This document shows positions 12,242 to 22,285 of a stretch of DNA of 64,000 nucleotides, in pieces. A program made the translations under genes and the position numbers. The notes under the pieces were generated by a model. That model did not search any database. It was not told where the DNA came from and saw only the letters and a list, made by a program, of their open reading frames with translations. The stretch's first letter is position 1. The number at the start of each line of letters is the position of its first letter. Source of the stretch: CAVZCC01 sp963773765 (GTDB lineage: Bacteria > Actinomycetota > Acidimicrobiia > Acidimicrobiales > Microtrichaceae); contig CAVZCC010000001.1 of the NCBI GenBank assembly GCA_963773765.1, forward strand, positions 992,001-1,056,000, read 5' to 3'.

Positions 12242-13147
12242 GACGGTCCGCCGGGGCCGGGCGCCTCGCTCACGACGGAGGGACCCACTTGACGCACCTG
12301 CACCACGTCCAGCTGGGAGAAGTCGACCGCGTAGCGCGATCTGCAGCAGTCTGGACCCGGGCGTTCTCGTCCGGGGTGACCTTGTCGACGGTGCCGATGG
12401 GGATCTGGTTGCCCGGCGGCATGACCGAGTCGCTCGATGCCGCCGGTCACCACCGCCTCCCCGGCCTCCACCGGGTCGCGCCAGTGTCGATGCCGACACC
12501 TCGCCGATGAAGCGGTCGGTCGTCGCCGCCGCCGTGCCCCTTGCCGATGACCCCGCTGCGGGCCAGGCGGATCCCGATCCACATGTCGGGGTCGGTGATC
12601 AGCTGCACCACGGACCGGGTGTCGGCTCACCCGGACGATGCCGACCCACCAGGCCGCGCGCTGGTCACCACCGGCATGCCCACCTCCAGGCCGGCGTCGC
12701 GAGCCCTGGTCGAGCTCCAGGCGGTGGTCGGTGAAGTTGGAGTACGGCCCGGTGGTGACCCGGGCGATCTGGGTCGGGATGTCCTGGAGGAAGCCCAGCT
12801 GCAGCTGCTCTTCGAGCCGCGAGCTAGCTCCTCGGCTTGGCGTCCTGGTGCTTCCACGCTCGCCCGCAGCTCGTCGAGCTCGCTCGCGCAGCTTCTCGTT
12901 CTCGGCCTGCAGGTCCTCGTAGCCGGTGATCGCCGTTCCAGGCGTTGCGGAACGGCGTGGTCACCCAGTCGATGGCGCCGCCGCACGGGGGCGAACAGGT
13001 CGCTCGCGCCGTTGCGGACCGAGGTGAACACCGGCACGTCCCGGGCGTCCAGGGTGATGAGCGTGACCGCCACCAGGGTCAGCACGAGCAGGACGTAGTA
13101 GCGGGACCGTCGCGATCGGATCGGCGAGGTGGCGACCGACGTCGCAC
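12238..13147 (-). CDS. mreC: Rod shape-determining protein MreC, frameshifted
   Basis: MreC is a periplasmic, membrane-anchored scaffold that links MreB to the peptidoglycan synthases. Across frames one sees an N-terminal membrane helix (LLVLTLVAVTLITLDARD), then FTSVRNGASDLFAPV and a coiled-coil stretch with repeated Glu/Leu. The beta-barrel part includes LEVGMPVVT, and the C terminus reads APGPGGPS. The start, GTG at 13147, is tentative. The stop at 12238 overlaps the mreD GTG. Many one-base indels occur. Confidence 0.8.
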
Positions 13148-13154
13148 GGCCAGG

Positions 13155-14196
13155 TCAGCCGCGGTTCGGACGAGAACAGCACGCCGCTCGAGCGCCTCGA
13201 ACTCCTCGAGGGCCTGTCCGGACCCCGAGCGCCACTGCCTCGAGCGGGCGGGGGGCGATGCGGATGGGCATGCCCGTCTCCTGGGCCAGCCGCTCGGGCA
13301 GGCCCTTCAGCAGCGCGCCGCCGCCGGCCAGCATGATGCCCCGCTCCATGACGTCGGCGGCCAGTTCCGGCGGCGTCTTGTCCAGCGTGACCTTGACCGC
13401 GTCGACGATGGAGCGACACCGGCTCCTCGATGGCCTCGCGGATCTCGTGGGTCGAGGTGACGATGGTCTTGGGCAGCCCCGTGACCAGGTCCCGGCCGCG
13501 GATCTCGGCCTGCAGCTCCTGGCGCAGCGGCCAGGCCGAGCCCAGCTCCATCTTGACGACCTCGGCTGGTGCGCTCGCCCAGGGCGAGGCTGTACTCCTT
13601 CTTGATGTACTGGACGATGGCCTCGTCCAGCTCGTCGCCGCCGACGCGGACCGACTGGCTGGTGACCACGCCGCCGAGCGAGATCACGGCGACCTCGGTG
13701 GTGCCGCCGCCGATGTCCACGATCATGTTGCCGGTCGGCTCCTGCACCGGCAGGCCCGACCCGATGGCCGCGGCCATGGGCTCCTCGATGATGCGGGCCG
13801 GCTTGCGGGCACCGGCGAACTCCGCCGCGTCCTGCACCGCCCGCTGCTCGACCCCGGTCACGCCGGAGGGCACGCAGATGATCATGCGGGGCTTGGCGAA
13901 GCGGCTGTTGTGCACCCGCTGGATGAAGTAGCGCAGCATGGTCTCGCAGACCTCGAAGTCCGAGATCACGCCGTCCTTGAGCGGGCGGATGGCCTTGATG
14001 TGCGACGGGGTGCTTGCCGATCATGCGCTTGGCCTCGGTGCCCACGGCCACCGCCCGGCCGTCCTGCTCGCGCACGGCGACGACGGACGGCTCGCGACAG
14101 CACGATGCCCTCGCCGCGCACGTACACGAGCGTGTTCGCCGTGCCGAGGTCGACCGCCATGTCACGGCTGAGGAAGTTGGAGTTGAACCGTGCCAT
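13155..14196 (-). CDS. mreB: Rod shape-determining actin-like protein MreB, frameshifted
   Basis: MreB is the actin-like filament protein that directs lateral wall growth. The ATG at 14196 gives MARFNSNFLSRDMAVDLGTA, containing the phosphate-1 loop DLGTANTLVYV. Next come VISDFEVCETMLRYFIQRVH, ICVPSGVTGVEQRAV, EEPMAAAIGSGLPVQEPTG, NMIVDIGGGTTEVAVISLGG (phosphate 2) and, in another frame, MLAGGGALLKGLPERL (adenosine motif). About six indels break it. The 225-base gap to ndk on the other strand must hold the mre promoter. Confidence 0.9.
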
Positions 14197-14408
14197 AGAG
14201 CGCCCTCACGCTAGTAGGGCGGCGACCACCCGTGGCCACATTCTCACCCGCAGCAGCGAACCGGATGGTGTGACCGATCCGGACGCAGGAATGCAACAGA
14301 ACCGTAATGACCCTAGCGACCCGGGATGCATCGCTCCAGCCGGTGTGCCAGGTGTCGCCCGGCCCGGACCGGGGTGCGTCCGTTTCGCCCACCGACCCGG
14401 TCGGCTCC

Positions 14409-14414
14409 TACCGT
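14409..14414 (+). promoter_or_regulatory. Possible -10 element of a leaderless ndk promoter
   Basis: TACCGT fits the actinobacterial -10 pattern TAnnnT and lies 8 bases before the ndk GTG, so the transcript would begin at or next to the start codon. No ribosome site precedes the GTG. No convincing -35 is seen, so this is tentative. Confidence 0.4.
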
Positions 14415-14421
14415 GGGCGCC

Positions 14422-14835
14422 GTGAACACGACCTTCATCATGTGCAAGCCCGATGCCGTCGAGCGAGGCCTCGTCGGCGAGATCATCGCCCGCATCGAGC
14501 GCAAGGGGCTCCGCATCGTGGCCATGGACCTGCGGGTCCCCGACGAGGACCTGGCCCGGGCCCACTACGAGGAGCACGCCGACAAGCCGTTCTTCGGCGA
14601 GTTGGTGTCGTTCCTCAGCCGCGGCCCCGTGGTGGCCATGGTGGTGGAGGGGCCGGACGCCAACACGTTCCACCTCATGCGCACGCTCATCGGCAAGACC
14701 AAGGTGGAGGACGCCCAACCGGGGTCCATCCGGGGCGACTTCGCCACCACCACCAACGAGAACCTGGTGCACGGCTCCGACGGCGAGGAGTCCGCCGCCC
14801 GGGAGATCGCCCTCTGGTTCCCCGGCCTGGCCTGA
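14422..14835 (+). CDS. ndk: Nucleoside diphosphate kinase
   Basis: Ndk moves the gamma phosphate of ATP onto nucleoside diphosphates through a phosphohistidine. The protein of 137 residues is intact: NTTFIMCKPDAVERGLVGEI at the start, ERKGLRIVAMDLR, EEHADKPFFGELVSFL, and TTNENLVHGSDGEESAAREI at the end, where the NLVHGSD histidine is the phosphorylated residue. The GTG start at 14422 matches the family N terminus and has no Shine-Dalgarno. It reads cleanly although the genes on both sides are damaged. Confidence 0.96.
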   Translation: MNTTFIMCKPDAVERGLVGEIIARIERKGLRIVAMDLRVPDEDLARAHYEEHADKPFFGELVSFLSRGPVVAMVVEGPDANTFHLMRTLIGKTKVEDAQPGSIRGDFATTTNENLVHGSDGEESAAREIALWFPGLA

Positions 14836-14944
14836 GCGGGACCCCTCCGCGCCCGACCCGGGCCCGACCCGGGCGGGTGGCCCCACGAACGAGCAGTGGA
14901 CGCGTGGCGACGCATTCCGTCGCCTGGCATCCAGGAAACGCCGC

Positions 14945-15571
14945 TCAGGACCTGCCGAGCGCGCTGCGCACCACATCTGCCACAACGTCGGGCTGTTCGC
15001 ACACCTGACGCCAGGTGAACCGGAGGATCCTCCACCCGTCGAGGACGAGGAGGTTCTGGCGTTCCCGGTCCCGTTCGAATTCGTGGCGCGTGCCGTGGAC
15101 CGCGAACCCGTCGCTCTCGATGGCGAGCCGTTGCTCCACGTAGGCCAGGTCCAGCCGGAACCGCCTCCCGCCGACGACCACGCGGAGCTGGCGGACGGGC
15201 TCGGGGAGGCCTCGGTCCCGGAGCACCCTCCCGCTCCGGTGCACCCGGACGCCGTGGTGATGGTGCGACGATCCCGGATGGCCGGTGAGCTCCGGTCGGG
15301 CCGGCGGCCGGTCGACCAACCCATGGAGCCACGCCGCACCCAGATGGGATGCCGGGGCGGGGACCGCCAGGGATGCCGCGGCGAGCTCCGCCGTGCGGCC
15401 GAGAACGGCGCCCTCCAGGAGGTGGACACCGGCGCGGATCGGCGTCCACCGACCGCTGGCCACCCGCAGGCGGACCTGTCGGTCGCTGAGCCCGAGGCGA
15501 CGGGCCTCGGACCGGGTCACCAGGCCGTGTCGTGACCTGGCGAAGGCGGCAACCCGTGCATCGATGCCCAC
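14945..15571 (-). CDS. DUF559-type protein with AbiEi-like N-terminal domain
   Basis: A 208-residue protein starting at a GTG. The first 60 residues (VAAFARSRHGLVTRSEARRL, GLSDRQVRLRVASGRWTPI) resemble the winged-helix region of AbiEi-type antitoxins, a pattern common in actinobacterial proteins that also carry a DUF559 domain. The C-terminal half (RFRLDLAYVEQRLAIESDGF, ERDRERQNLLVLDGWRILRF) matches the Vsr-like endonuclease fold of DUF559, with the D..E core of that nuclease superfamily. No partner toxin is next to it. The role is unknown; it could act in DNA repair or defence. It is intact and stands alone between ndk and folC. Confidence 0.7.
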   Translation of the reverse strand: MGIDARVAAFARSRHGLVTRSEARRLGLSDRQVRLRVASGRWTPIRAGVHLLEGAVLGRTAELAAASLAVPAPASHLGAAWLHGLVDRPPARPELTGHPGSSHHHHGVRVHRSGRVLRDRGLPEPVRQLRVVVGGRRFRLDLAYVEQRLAIESDGFAVHGTRHEFERDRERQNLLVLDGWRILRFTWRQVCEQPDVVADVVRSALGRS

Positions 15572-15700
15572 CAGGGGACCATGCAGCCGGGCGAGCCGGC
15601 GTCACCGGGGATCGCGCCCGGTCCGGTCGTCCACGGGCCGGACCAGGTCGGTTCCCTGGACTCAGGTGACGGATCGCGTCGCCCCCTGTCCGGAGGACGG

Positions 15701-17089
15701 TCAGTCGAACCAGCCCGGAGCGTCGTCGGGATCGTCGTCGGTGCCGCCGTCGGCGACGGTCTCGCCCAGCACCGCCGTGACCACGGCCCGGGCCGGGGCC
15801 AGCAGGCGGAACGAGCCGGTGACCACCACCGTGTCCTCCTCCGCGACCAGCGACAAGCGCCCGCGTGACCGCCTCCAGCGGGTCGGCGACCGACTCGTGG
15901 GTCATACCGGCGCGGTCGCACGCCGCGGCCAGCACCGCGGCGGGCAGGCCACGGTCGCCCGTCGGCGGTGGTGCAGATCACCAGGTCGGGCCGCAGCGCC
16001 GCCCATCGCCGCCACCGCGGCGTCGGCGTCGCGTCCGGCCAGCATGCCCAGCACCACGTAGCCGCGACCCGACCGGCGCGAACTCGTCCTCGAGCGTGCG
16101 AGCCACCTGCCCGCAGGGCGTCGGGGTTGTGCGCGCCGTCGAGCACGACCAGCGGCTGGTGGCCGACCACCTCGAACCGACCCGGCAGCCGCGACCGCGG
16201 CCAGCCCCTCGCGGACCAGCTCGTCGGGTCGAGCGCCCGGTCGAAGAACGCCTCGACCGCCGCCACCGCGACCGCGGCGTTGCCGACTGGTGCGCGCCGT
16301 GCAGCGGCAGGAACACCTCGGTCGTAGTGCCCGTGGCGGCCGTCGCACGTCGACCATGTGGCCCCCGACCGCGAGCTGGTCCGCGCTCGACCGCGACGTC
16401 GACGCCGAGCAGCACCAGCTCGCGCGGGGCCCTCGGCGCTGAACACCGGCACGCAGTTCCGGGTCGATCGGCCCGAGCACCGCGGTGCTGTCCGGCCCGA
16501 TGATGCCCGCCTTCTCGCTCGCGACCGCGACCTCCCAGCCCGGCGCGAAGTCGGTGTGGTCGCCGCCGATCGAGGTGACCACCGCGACCCTGGCGTCGAC
16601 CACGTTGGTGGCGTCGAAGCGGCCGAGCAGCCCGACCTCGACCACCGCCACGTCGACGGGTGCCTCGGCGAACCAGCGGAAGGCCGCTGCGGTCATCGAC
16701 CTCGAACCAGCTGGGCCGCACCGCCAGCAGCGGCTCGACCGCGGCGATGCCCGACAGCACCTCGGCCAGGTCCTCGTCACCGATGGGCTCGCCGTCGCGG
16801 CGCGATGCGCTCGTTGAGCCGCTCCAGGTGCGGGCTGGTGTAGGTCCCGACCGACAGGCCGTGGGCCATGCAGCAGCGAGGTGACCATGGCGGCGACGCG
16901 TGCCCTTGCCGTTGGTGCCCGTGATGTGGATGACCGGGCACGTCGTGCTGCGGGTCGCCGAGCAGCGCCATCAGCTCGCGCATCGCCTGCGAGCGACAGC
17001 CCGTCGACCCGGCCCGCGGCGATGCCCGGCGAGGAGGTCTCGTGGTCCAGCCGGGCGTCCAGCCAGGCGAGCGCCTCGATGATGTTCAC
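15701..17089 (-). CDS. folC: Folylpolyglutamate synthase / dihydrofolate synthase, frameshifted
   Basis: FolC adds glutamates to folates and, in many bacteria, also makes dihydrofolate. The GTG at 17089 gives NIIEALAWLDARLDHE. The ATP loop GTNGKG region is seen across a frameshift before HGLSVGTYTSPHLERLNERI. Then come VDVAVVEVGLLGRFDATNVV, VAVVTSIGGDHTDF and SEKAGIIGPDSTAVLGPIDP, all Mur-ligase family features. The C-terminal domain has VVLDGAHNPDALR. The readable end is a TGA at 15701. About ten indels occur. It follows clpX by 31 bases on the same strand. Confidence 0.87.
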
Positions 17090-17120
17090 GACGCGGCCAC
17101 GACGGTGGGTGCGGTGACGC

Positions 17121-18407
<1,287 letters not shown>

Positions 18408-18489
18408 GCTGCATCCTCACTGGTGCGGGTCACGCTGTCCGACTGCGACTCCGGACGACAGTGTCCGGCCGACCATTCTGGCCGATCGA

Positions 18490-19136
18490 TCAGCTGACCG
18501 CGGTGATCGGGCCGCGAGTTGTCCACGACGTCGCGGGTGTCGATGACCTCGTCGACGATCCCGTACTCCTTGGCCTCCTCGGCGGTGAGGACGTAGTCGC
18601 GGTCGGTGTCCTTGGCGATCTTCTCGATGGACTGGCCGGTGTGGCGCGGCCAGGATGTGCTCGAGGGTCTCCTTGAGCCGGAGGATCTCGTTGGCCGCGA
18701 TCTCCAGGTCCGACACCTGCGCGTAGCCCGACTGGGCGTAGGGCTGGTGGATCAGGATGCGGGCGTTGGGCAGGGCCAGGCGCTTGCCCGGCGTGCCGGC
18801 CGCCAGCAGCACCGCCGCGGCCGAGGCGGCCTGGCCGAAGCACAGCGTGGTGATCTCGGGGCGGATGTACTGCATCGTGTCGTAGATGGCCAGCAGGGCG
18901 TTGATGTCGCCGCCGGGGCTGTTGATGTAGATGCTGATGTCCTGGTCGGGGTTCTCCGACTCGAGGAACAGCAGCTGGGCGCACACCAGGTTGGCGACGG
19001 TGTCGTCGATCGGGGTGCCCAGGAAGATGATGTTCTCGCGCAGCAGGCGGGAGAACAGGTCCGAGTAGCGCTCGCCGCGGCTGGTCTGCTCGATGACGTT
19101 GGGGACCATGTAGCTCATCGGCGCGGTGGGGGGCAC
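18490..19136 (-). CDS. clpP: ATP-dependent Clp protease proteolytic subunit ClpP
   Basis: ClpP is the serine peptidase chamber of ClpXP. The first 170 residues are in one frame: VIEQTSRGERYSDLFSRLL, ENIIFLGTPIDDTVANLV, ISIYINSPGGDINALLAIYD, the nucleophile in FGQAASAAAVLLAAG and the histidine in ARILIHQPYAQSG. Near 18,655 one or two indels break the part that should contain the catalytic Asp, and the last piece reads VIDTRDVVDN before the stop at 18490. The GTG at 19136 has a GGAGCG ribosome site 5 bases upstream; the ATG at 19118 is the alternative start. Confidence 0.93.
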
Positions 19137-19160
19137 TCGGTCGCTCCTGGCAGAGTCGGA

Positions 19161-20583
19161 TCAGTGGTCGTGGTCGTGATCGTGACCTCGTGGTCGTGGT
19201 CGTGATCGTGGTCGTGGCCGTCGTGGTCGTGCTCCGGCTCGTCGGGGAGCTCGAGCAGCTCCGCCGGCGACCGGGTTGCCGTCCTCGTCGACGACCTCGC
19301 TGTGGGTCGACCAGCCACTCCAGCGCCTTGCGCTTCGAGATGTCCGAGCGTACCGCCGAGAGCTGGCCGCCGCTCCGCAGCTCCTCGGTGGCGTCCTCGA
19401 CGGTCGATGTCGGCGTCGCCGATGAGGTGGACGATCTCCTCGTCGAGCTCCTCGTCGGTGGCGTCGAGGCCCTCGGCGCTCGGCCACGGCGCGCAGGGCC
19501 AGGTCGACCTTGACCGCCTCCTCGGCGGCCTCGCTTGAGCTCGTCGGTGAAGCGACTCGGGGTCGCGGCCGGTGATCTGCAGGTAGTCCTCGAGGCGGAT
19601 GCCGCGGCCCTGCAGGTTGTAGGCCAGGTTCTGCAGCCGGGCCTGCATCTCGGCCGGACACCATCGCCTCGGGCGACTCCTCGTCGATGAGCTTGGCCAG
19701 CTCCTGCCCAGGTTGGCCCGGACCGCGATGCGGGTCTGCTCCTCACGGGACTCCGACAGGCGCGACCGGGTGTCCTCGAGCAGCTCGTCGACCGTCTCGA
19801 ACTCGGTGGCCTCGGCCACCCACTCGTCGTCGAGGTCGGGCAGCACCCGCTCCTTGACGTTCTTGACCACGACGCGGAACTGGACCTTGTCCTGCTCGGG
19901 GTCCGGGTGGTCGGCGTCGAACTCCAGCTCGTCGCCGGCCGAGGCGCCCGTCGAGGTGCTCGTCGAACTCGGCGGCGATCATCCCGGAGCCCACCAGGTA
20001 GAGGTAGTCGTCCGCGGTGAGGCCGTCGACCGGCTCGCCGTCCTGGGTGCCGTGCGATGTCGATGGTGACGTAGTCGCTGTCGACGGCGGCACGCTCGAC
20101 CTCGGTCAGCTCGCCGTACTGGCCGCGGAGCCGGTCGATCTGCTCGTCGATCTCCTCGTCGGCACGCCTCGGGGCGGGGCACCTCGACCCGCAGCCCGTT
20201 GTAGCCGCGCGACCTCGACCTCGGGGCGCACCTCGACCACGGCCTCGAAGGTCACGGGGCCGTCCTCCTCGCCGGAGGTGATGTCCAGCTCGGGCGGCGG
20301 CGATCACGTCGACGTCGTGCTCGATCACCGCCTGGCTGTAGAACTCCGGGCAGCGCCGTGCGCAGGGCCTCGGAACGGGCGTAGTCCGAGCCCGAACTGC
20401 TTCTCGAGCAGCTTGCCGGGGCGCCTTGCCGGGACGGAAGCCCGGCAGGCGGACCTCCTTGGCGATCTCACGCCAGGCGCTCTCGACGGCGGGCTCCAGC
20501 TCGGCCTCGTCGATCTCGACGGCGACCTTGACCTTGGAACCCATGGGGGTGGTGCCCTCGACGGGCTCAACGGTGGCTTTCAC
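19161..20583 (-). CDS. tig: Trigger factor with histidine-rich tail, frameshifted
   Basis: Trigger factor is the ribosome-bound chaperone and prolyl isomerase. The GTG at 20583 gives MKATVEPVEGTTPMGSKVKV, then AWREIAKEVRLPGFRPGKAP, the family's ribosome-binding signature. The FKBP-type domain and C-terminal arms are spread over three frames (VVKNVKERVLPDLDDEWVAE, TEFETVDELLEDTRSRL, LEWLVD). More than ten indels are needed. The C terminus ends in a run of alternating Asp and His (about ten His in the last 25 residues), encoded by 19,161-19,240. It lies upstream of clpP-clpX, as is common. Confidence 0.87.
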
Positions 20584-20696
20584 AGGGAGGGGAGCTTAGT
20601 GACCACCGCCCCGACCCCCGGCATCGGGTCGGCGGCGGCGGCGGGCGCGTGCCGCCGCCGCTGCCGGTTCCGGGCCGGCCCCGGAACCGGACAGAC

Positions 20697-20722
20697 GATT
20701 CTCAATTGCGGAATTCTAAATC
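20697..20722. promoter_or_regulatory. 26-bp AT-rich palindrome over the dabB -35 (probable operator)
   Basis: The 26 bases have dyad symmetry at 9 of 13 pairs, with the pattern GATT-3-AATT-nCGn-AATT-3-AATC. This is strikingly AT-rich for its surroundings and covers the -35 hexamer of the dabB promoter. That position suggests repression. The length and AATT cores recall operators of MerR- or Fur-family regulators, but the factor cannot be named from this window. Confidence 0.55.
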
Positions 20723-20734
20723 CTGGTTTATGGT
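20706..20734 (+). promoter_or_regulatory. Probable leaderless promoter of dabB-dabA-PII operon
   Basis: A -35-like TTGCGG (20706-20711) and a -10-like TATGGT (20729-20734) are separated by 17 bases. The dabB GTG begins 7 bases after the -10, which is where transcription normally starts, so the mRNA is predicted to be leaderless. No ribosome site precedes that GTG, which agrees. Confidence 0.6.
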
Positions 20735-20740
20735 GCGTAC

Positions 20741-22285
20741 GTGCTCACCGTGACCGGTCCCCTCCTCCTCGCCGTCGCCGTCCTCGGCCCCGCCGCCGGT
20801 GGCCTGTGGGCCACCCTGCCCCGCCGCCGGAGCGGCCGGGGCAGCATCGCCGCCACACGCATCGCGCTGGTTGCGGCCGTCGTGGTGGCCGTCGTCAGCG
20901 GGGTCGGCACGCCGGTGGCGGTGGCCCTGGACCAGCGCCCCCTGGTGGAGGTCGACCGCCTGGCCGGAATCCTCATGGTGTTCGTCGCCGGCGCCACCCT
21001 GGTGGTGCAGACCTTCGCCGGGCGGGCGCTTCGGGGGGACCCGCTCCGGCACCGGTTCTTCGCCGCCAGCGGCGTGGCCGCGACCGGCACGATGGCGGTG
21101 GTGGTCGCGGCCGACCTCTGGATCCTGGTCCTGGGATGGATGGTGGTCAGCGCGGGCACGGTCGCCCTGCTCCACCACGACGGGCGCCCCGCGGCCCGGG
21201 CCGGCGCCCGACGGGCCGCCACCGCGTTCCTGGTCGGCGACGGCGTGTTGCTGGCCGCCACCGTGGTCGCCTCGGCCGTGGCCGGCCCCGTCACGCTCCG
21301 GCCCGAGCCGCTCCAGGCGCTCGTCGCGTCCGACCCCGGGGTGGGGCCGGTCGCCCTGGTGGGAGTGATGGCTGCCGCCGCCGTCGTCGCCGCGGTCACC
21401 CGCAGCGCCCTGCCACCGTTCCAGGGCTGGCTGCCCCTCTCGGTGGCCGCACCCACTCCCTCGTCCGCGGTCCTCCACGCCGGGGTGGTCAACGGCAGCG
21501 GCCTGCTGCTCATCCGGTTCGCACCCCTGCTGGCCGTGTCCCCGCTGGCCACCGCCGCCGCCGTCGCCGCGGGCTGCGCCGGGGTGCTCGTGGGCACCGC
21601 GGTCACCCGGGCCCGGTCCGACGTGAAGGGGGCGCTGGCCTGGTCGACCGTGGCGCAGATGGGCTTCATGGCGGTGCAGTGCGTGACCGGCCTGCTGGGA
21701 CCGGCGCTGGTCCACCTCATGGCCCACGGCATGTACAAGGCCAACCTGTTCCTGGGCAGCGGTTCCACCGTGGGCCACACGCACCCGCCGTCACCGACCC
21801 GTTCCCCCGCCCCCGGTCGGGTGGCCGCCGTGGCCGCGGTCACGATCCTCTCGGTGGGGGTGGCCTGGCTGGTCATCCGCCCGGAGGCGCTCGCGGGCGC
21901 CGTGGGGCTGGTGTTCACGGGGTTCATCGCGGCCACGGTGGCCCAGGCCACCGCGTCCTGGCTCCGGGCCCGCACCGAGCGGTCCCGAGTGGACCTGGCC
22001 GCGGCGGCCGCACTGGTGGCCGCCACCACCGCCGCCCTCGGCCTGGCCGAGGTGCTGGAGGTGTGGCTCGCCCCCAGCCTGCCCGCCGTGGACCCGTCCC
22101 TGGCCCTGGCCGGCGCCCTGGCGCTGGCCCTGACGGCCGCGGTCGGCCTGGGGCTGTCCGTCGCCGCCCGCCACCCGGCCGGACCGGTCGCCACCCTGGC
22201 GGACCGCGCCTACCTGTGGGCGCTGCACCTGGGTGACCCGTCACGGCTCGTCCCCGTCACCGCCCACCAGGAGGCCCGCACATGA
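20741..22285 (+). CDS. dabB: DabB: NuoL/MrpA-like membrane subunit of inorganic carbon transporter
   Basis: DabB is the cation-coupled membrane partner of DabA in DAB complexes, which hydrate CO2 vectorially to trap bicarbonate. The protein of 514 residues has about 12-14 hydrophobic segments. The proton-antiporter (Complex I ND5-like) region holds RSALPPFQGWLPLSVAAPTP, SSAVLHAGVVNGSGLLLIRF and DVKGALAWSTVAQMGFMAVQ, with conserved Lys and His in helices typical of NuoL relatives. It is not next to nuo genes. The ATG of dabA overlaps its stop (ATGA), so the two are coupled. NuoL-like subunits of other complexes are excluded by the DUF2309 gene beside it. Confidence 0.9.
   Translation: MLTVTGPLLLAVAVLGPAAGGLWATLPRRRSGRGSIAATRIALVAAVVVAVVSGVGTPVAVALDQRPLVEVDRLAGILMVFVAGATLVVQTFAGRALRGDPLRHRFFAASGVAATGTMAVVVAADLWILVLGWMVVSAGTVALLHHDGRPAARAGARRAATAFLVGDGVLLAATVVASAVAGPVTLRPEPLQALVASDPGVGPVALVGVMAAAAVVAAVTRSALPPFQGWLPLSVAAPTPSSAVLHAGVVNGSGLLLIRFAPLLAVSPLATAAAVAAGCAGVLVGTAVTRARSDVKGALAWSTVAQMGFMAVQCVTGLLGPALVHLMAHGMYKANLFLGSGSTVGHTHPPSPTRSPAPGRVAAVAAVTILSVGVAWLVIRPEALAGAVGLVFTGFIAATVAQATASWLRARTERSRVDLAAAAALVAATTAALGLAEVLEVWLAPSLPAVDPSLALAGALALALTAAVGLGLSVAARHPAGPVATLADRAYLWALHLGDPSRLVPVTAHQEART

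Noticed and set aside
19161..19240. Low-complexity satellite of GTGGTC/GTGATC units
   Set aside because: It is the coding region for the His/Asp tail of trigger factor.
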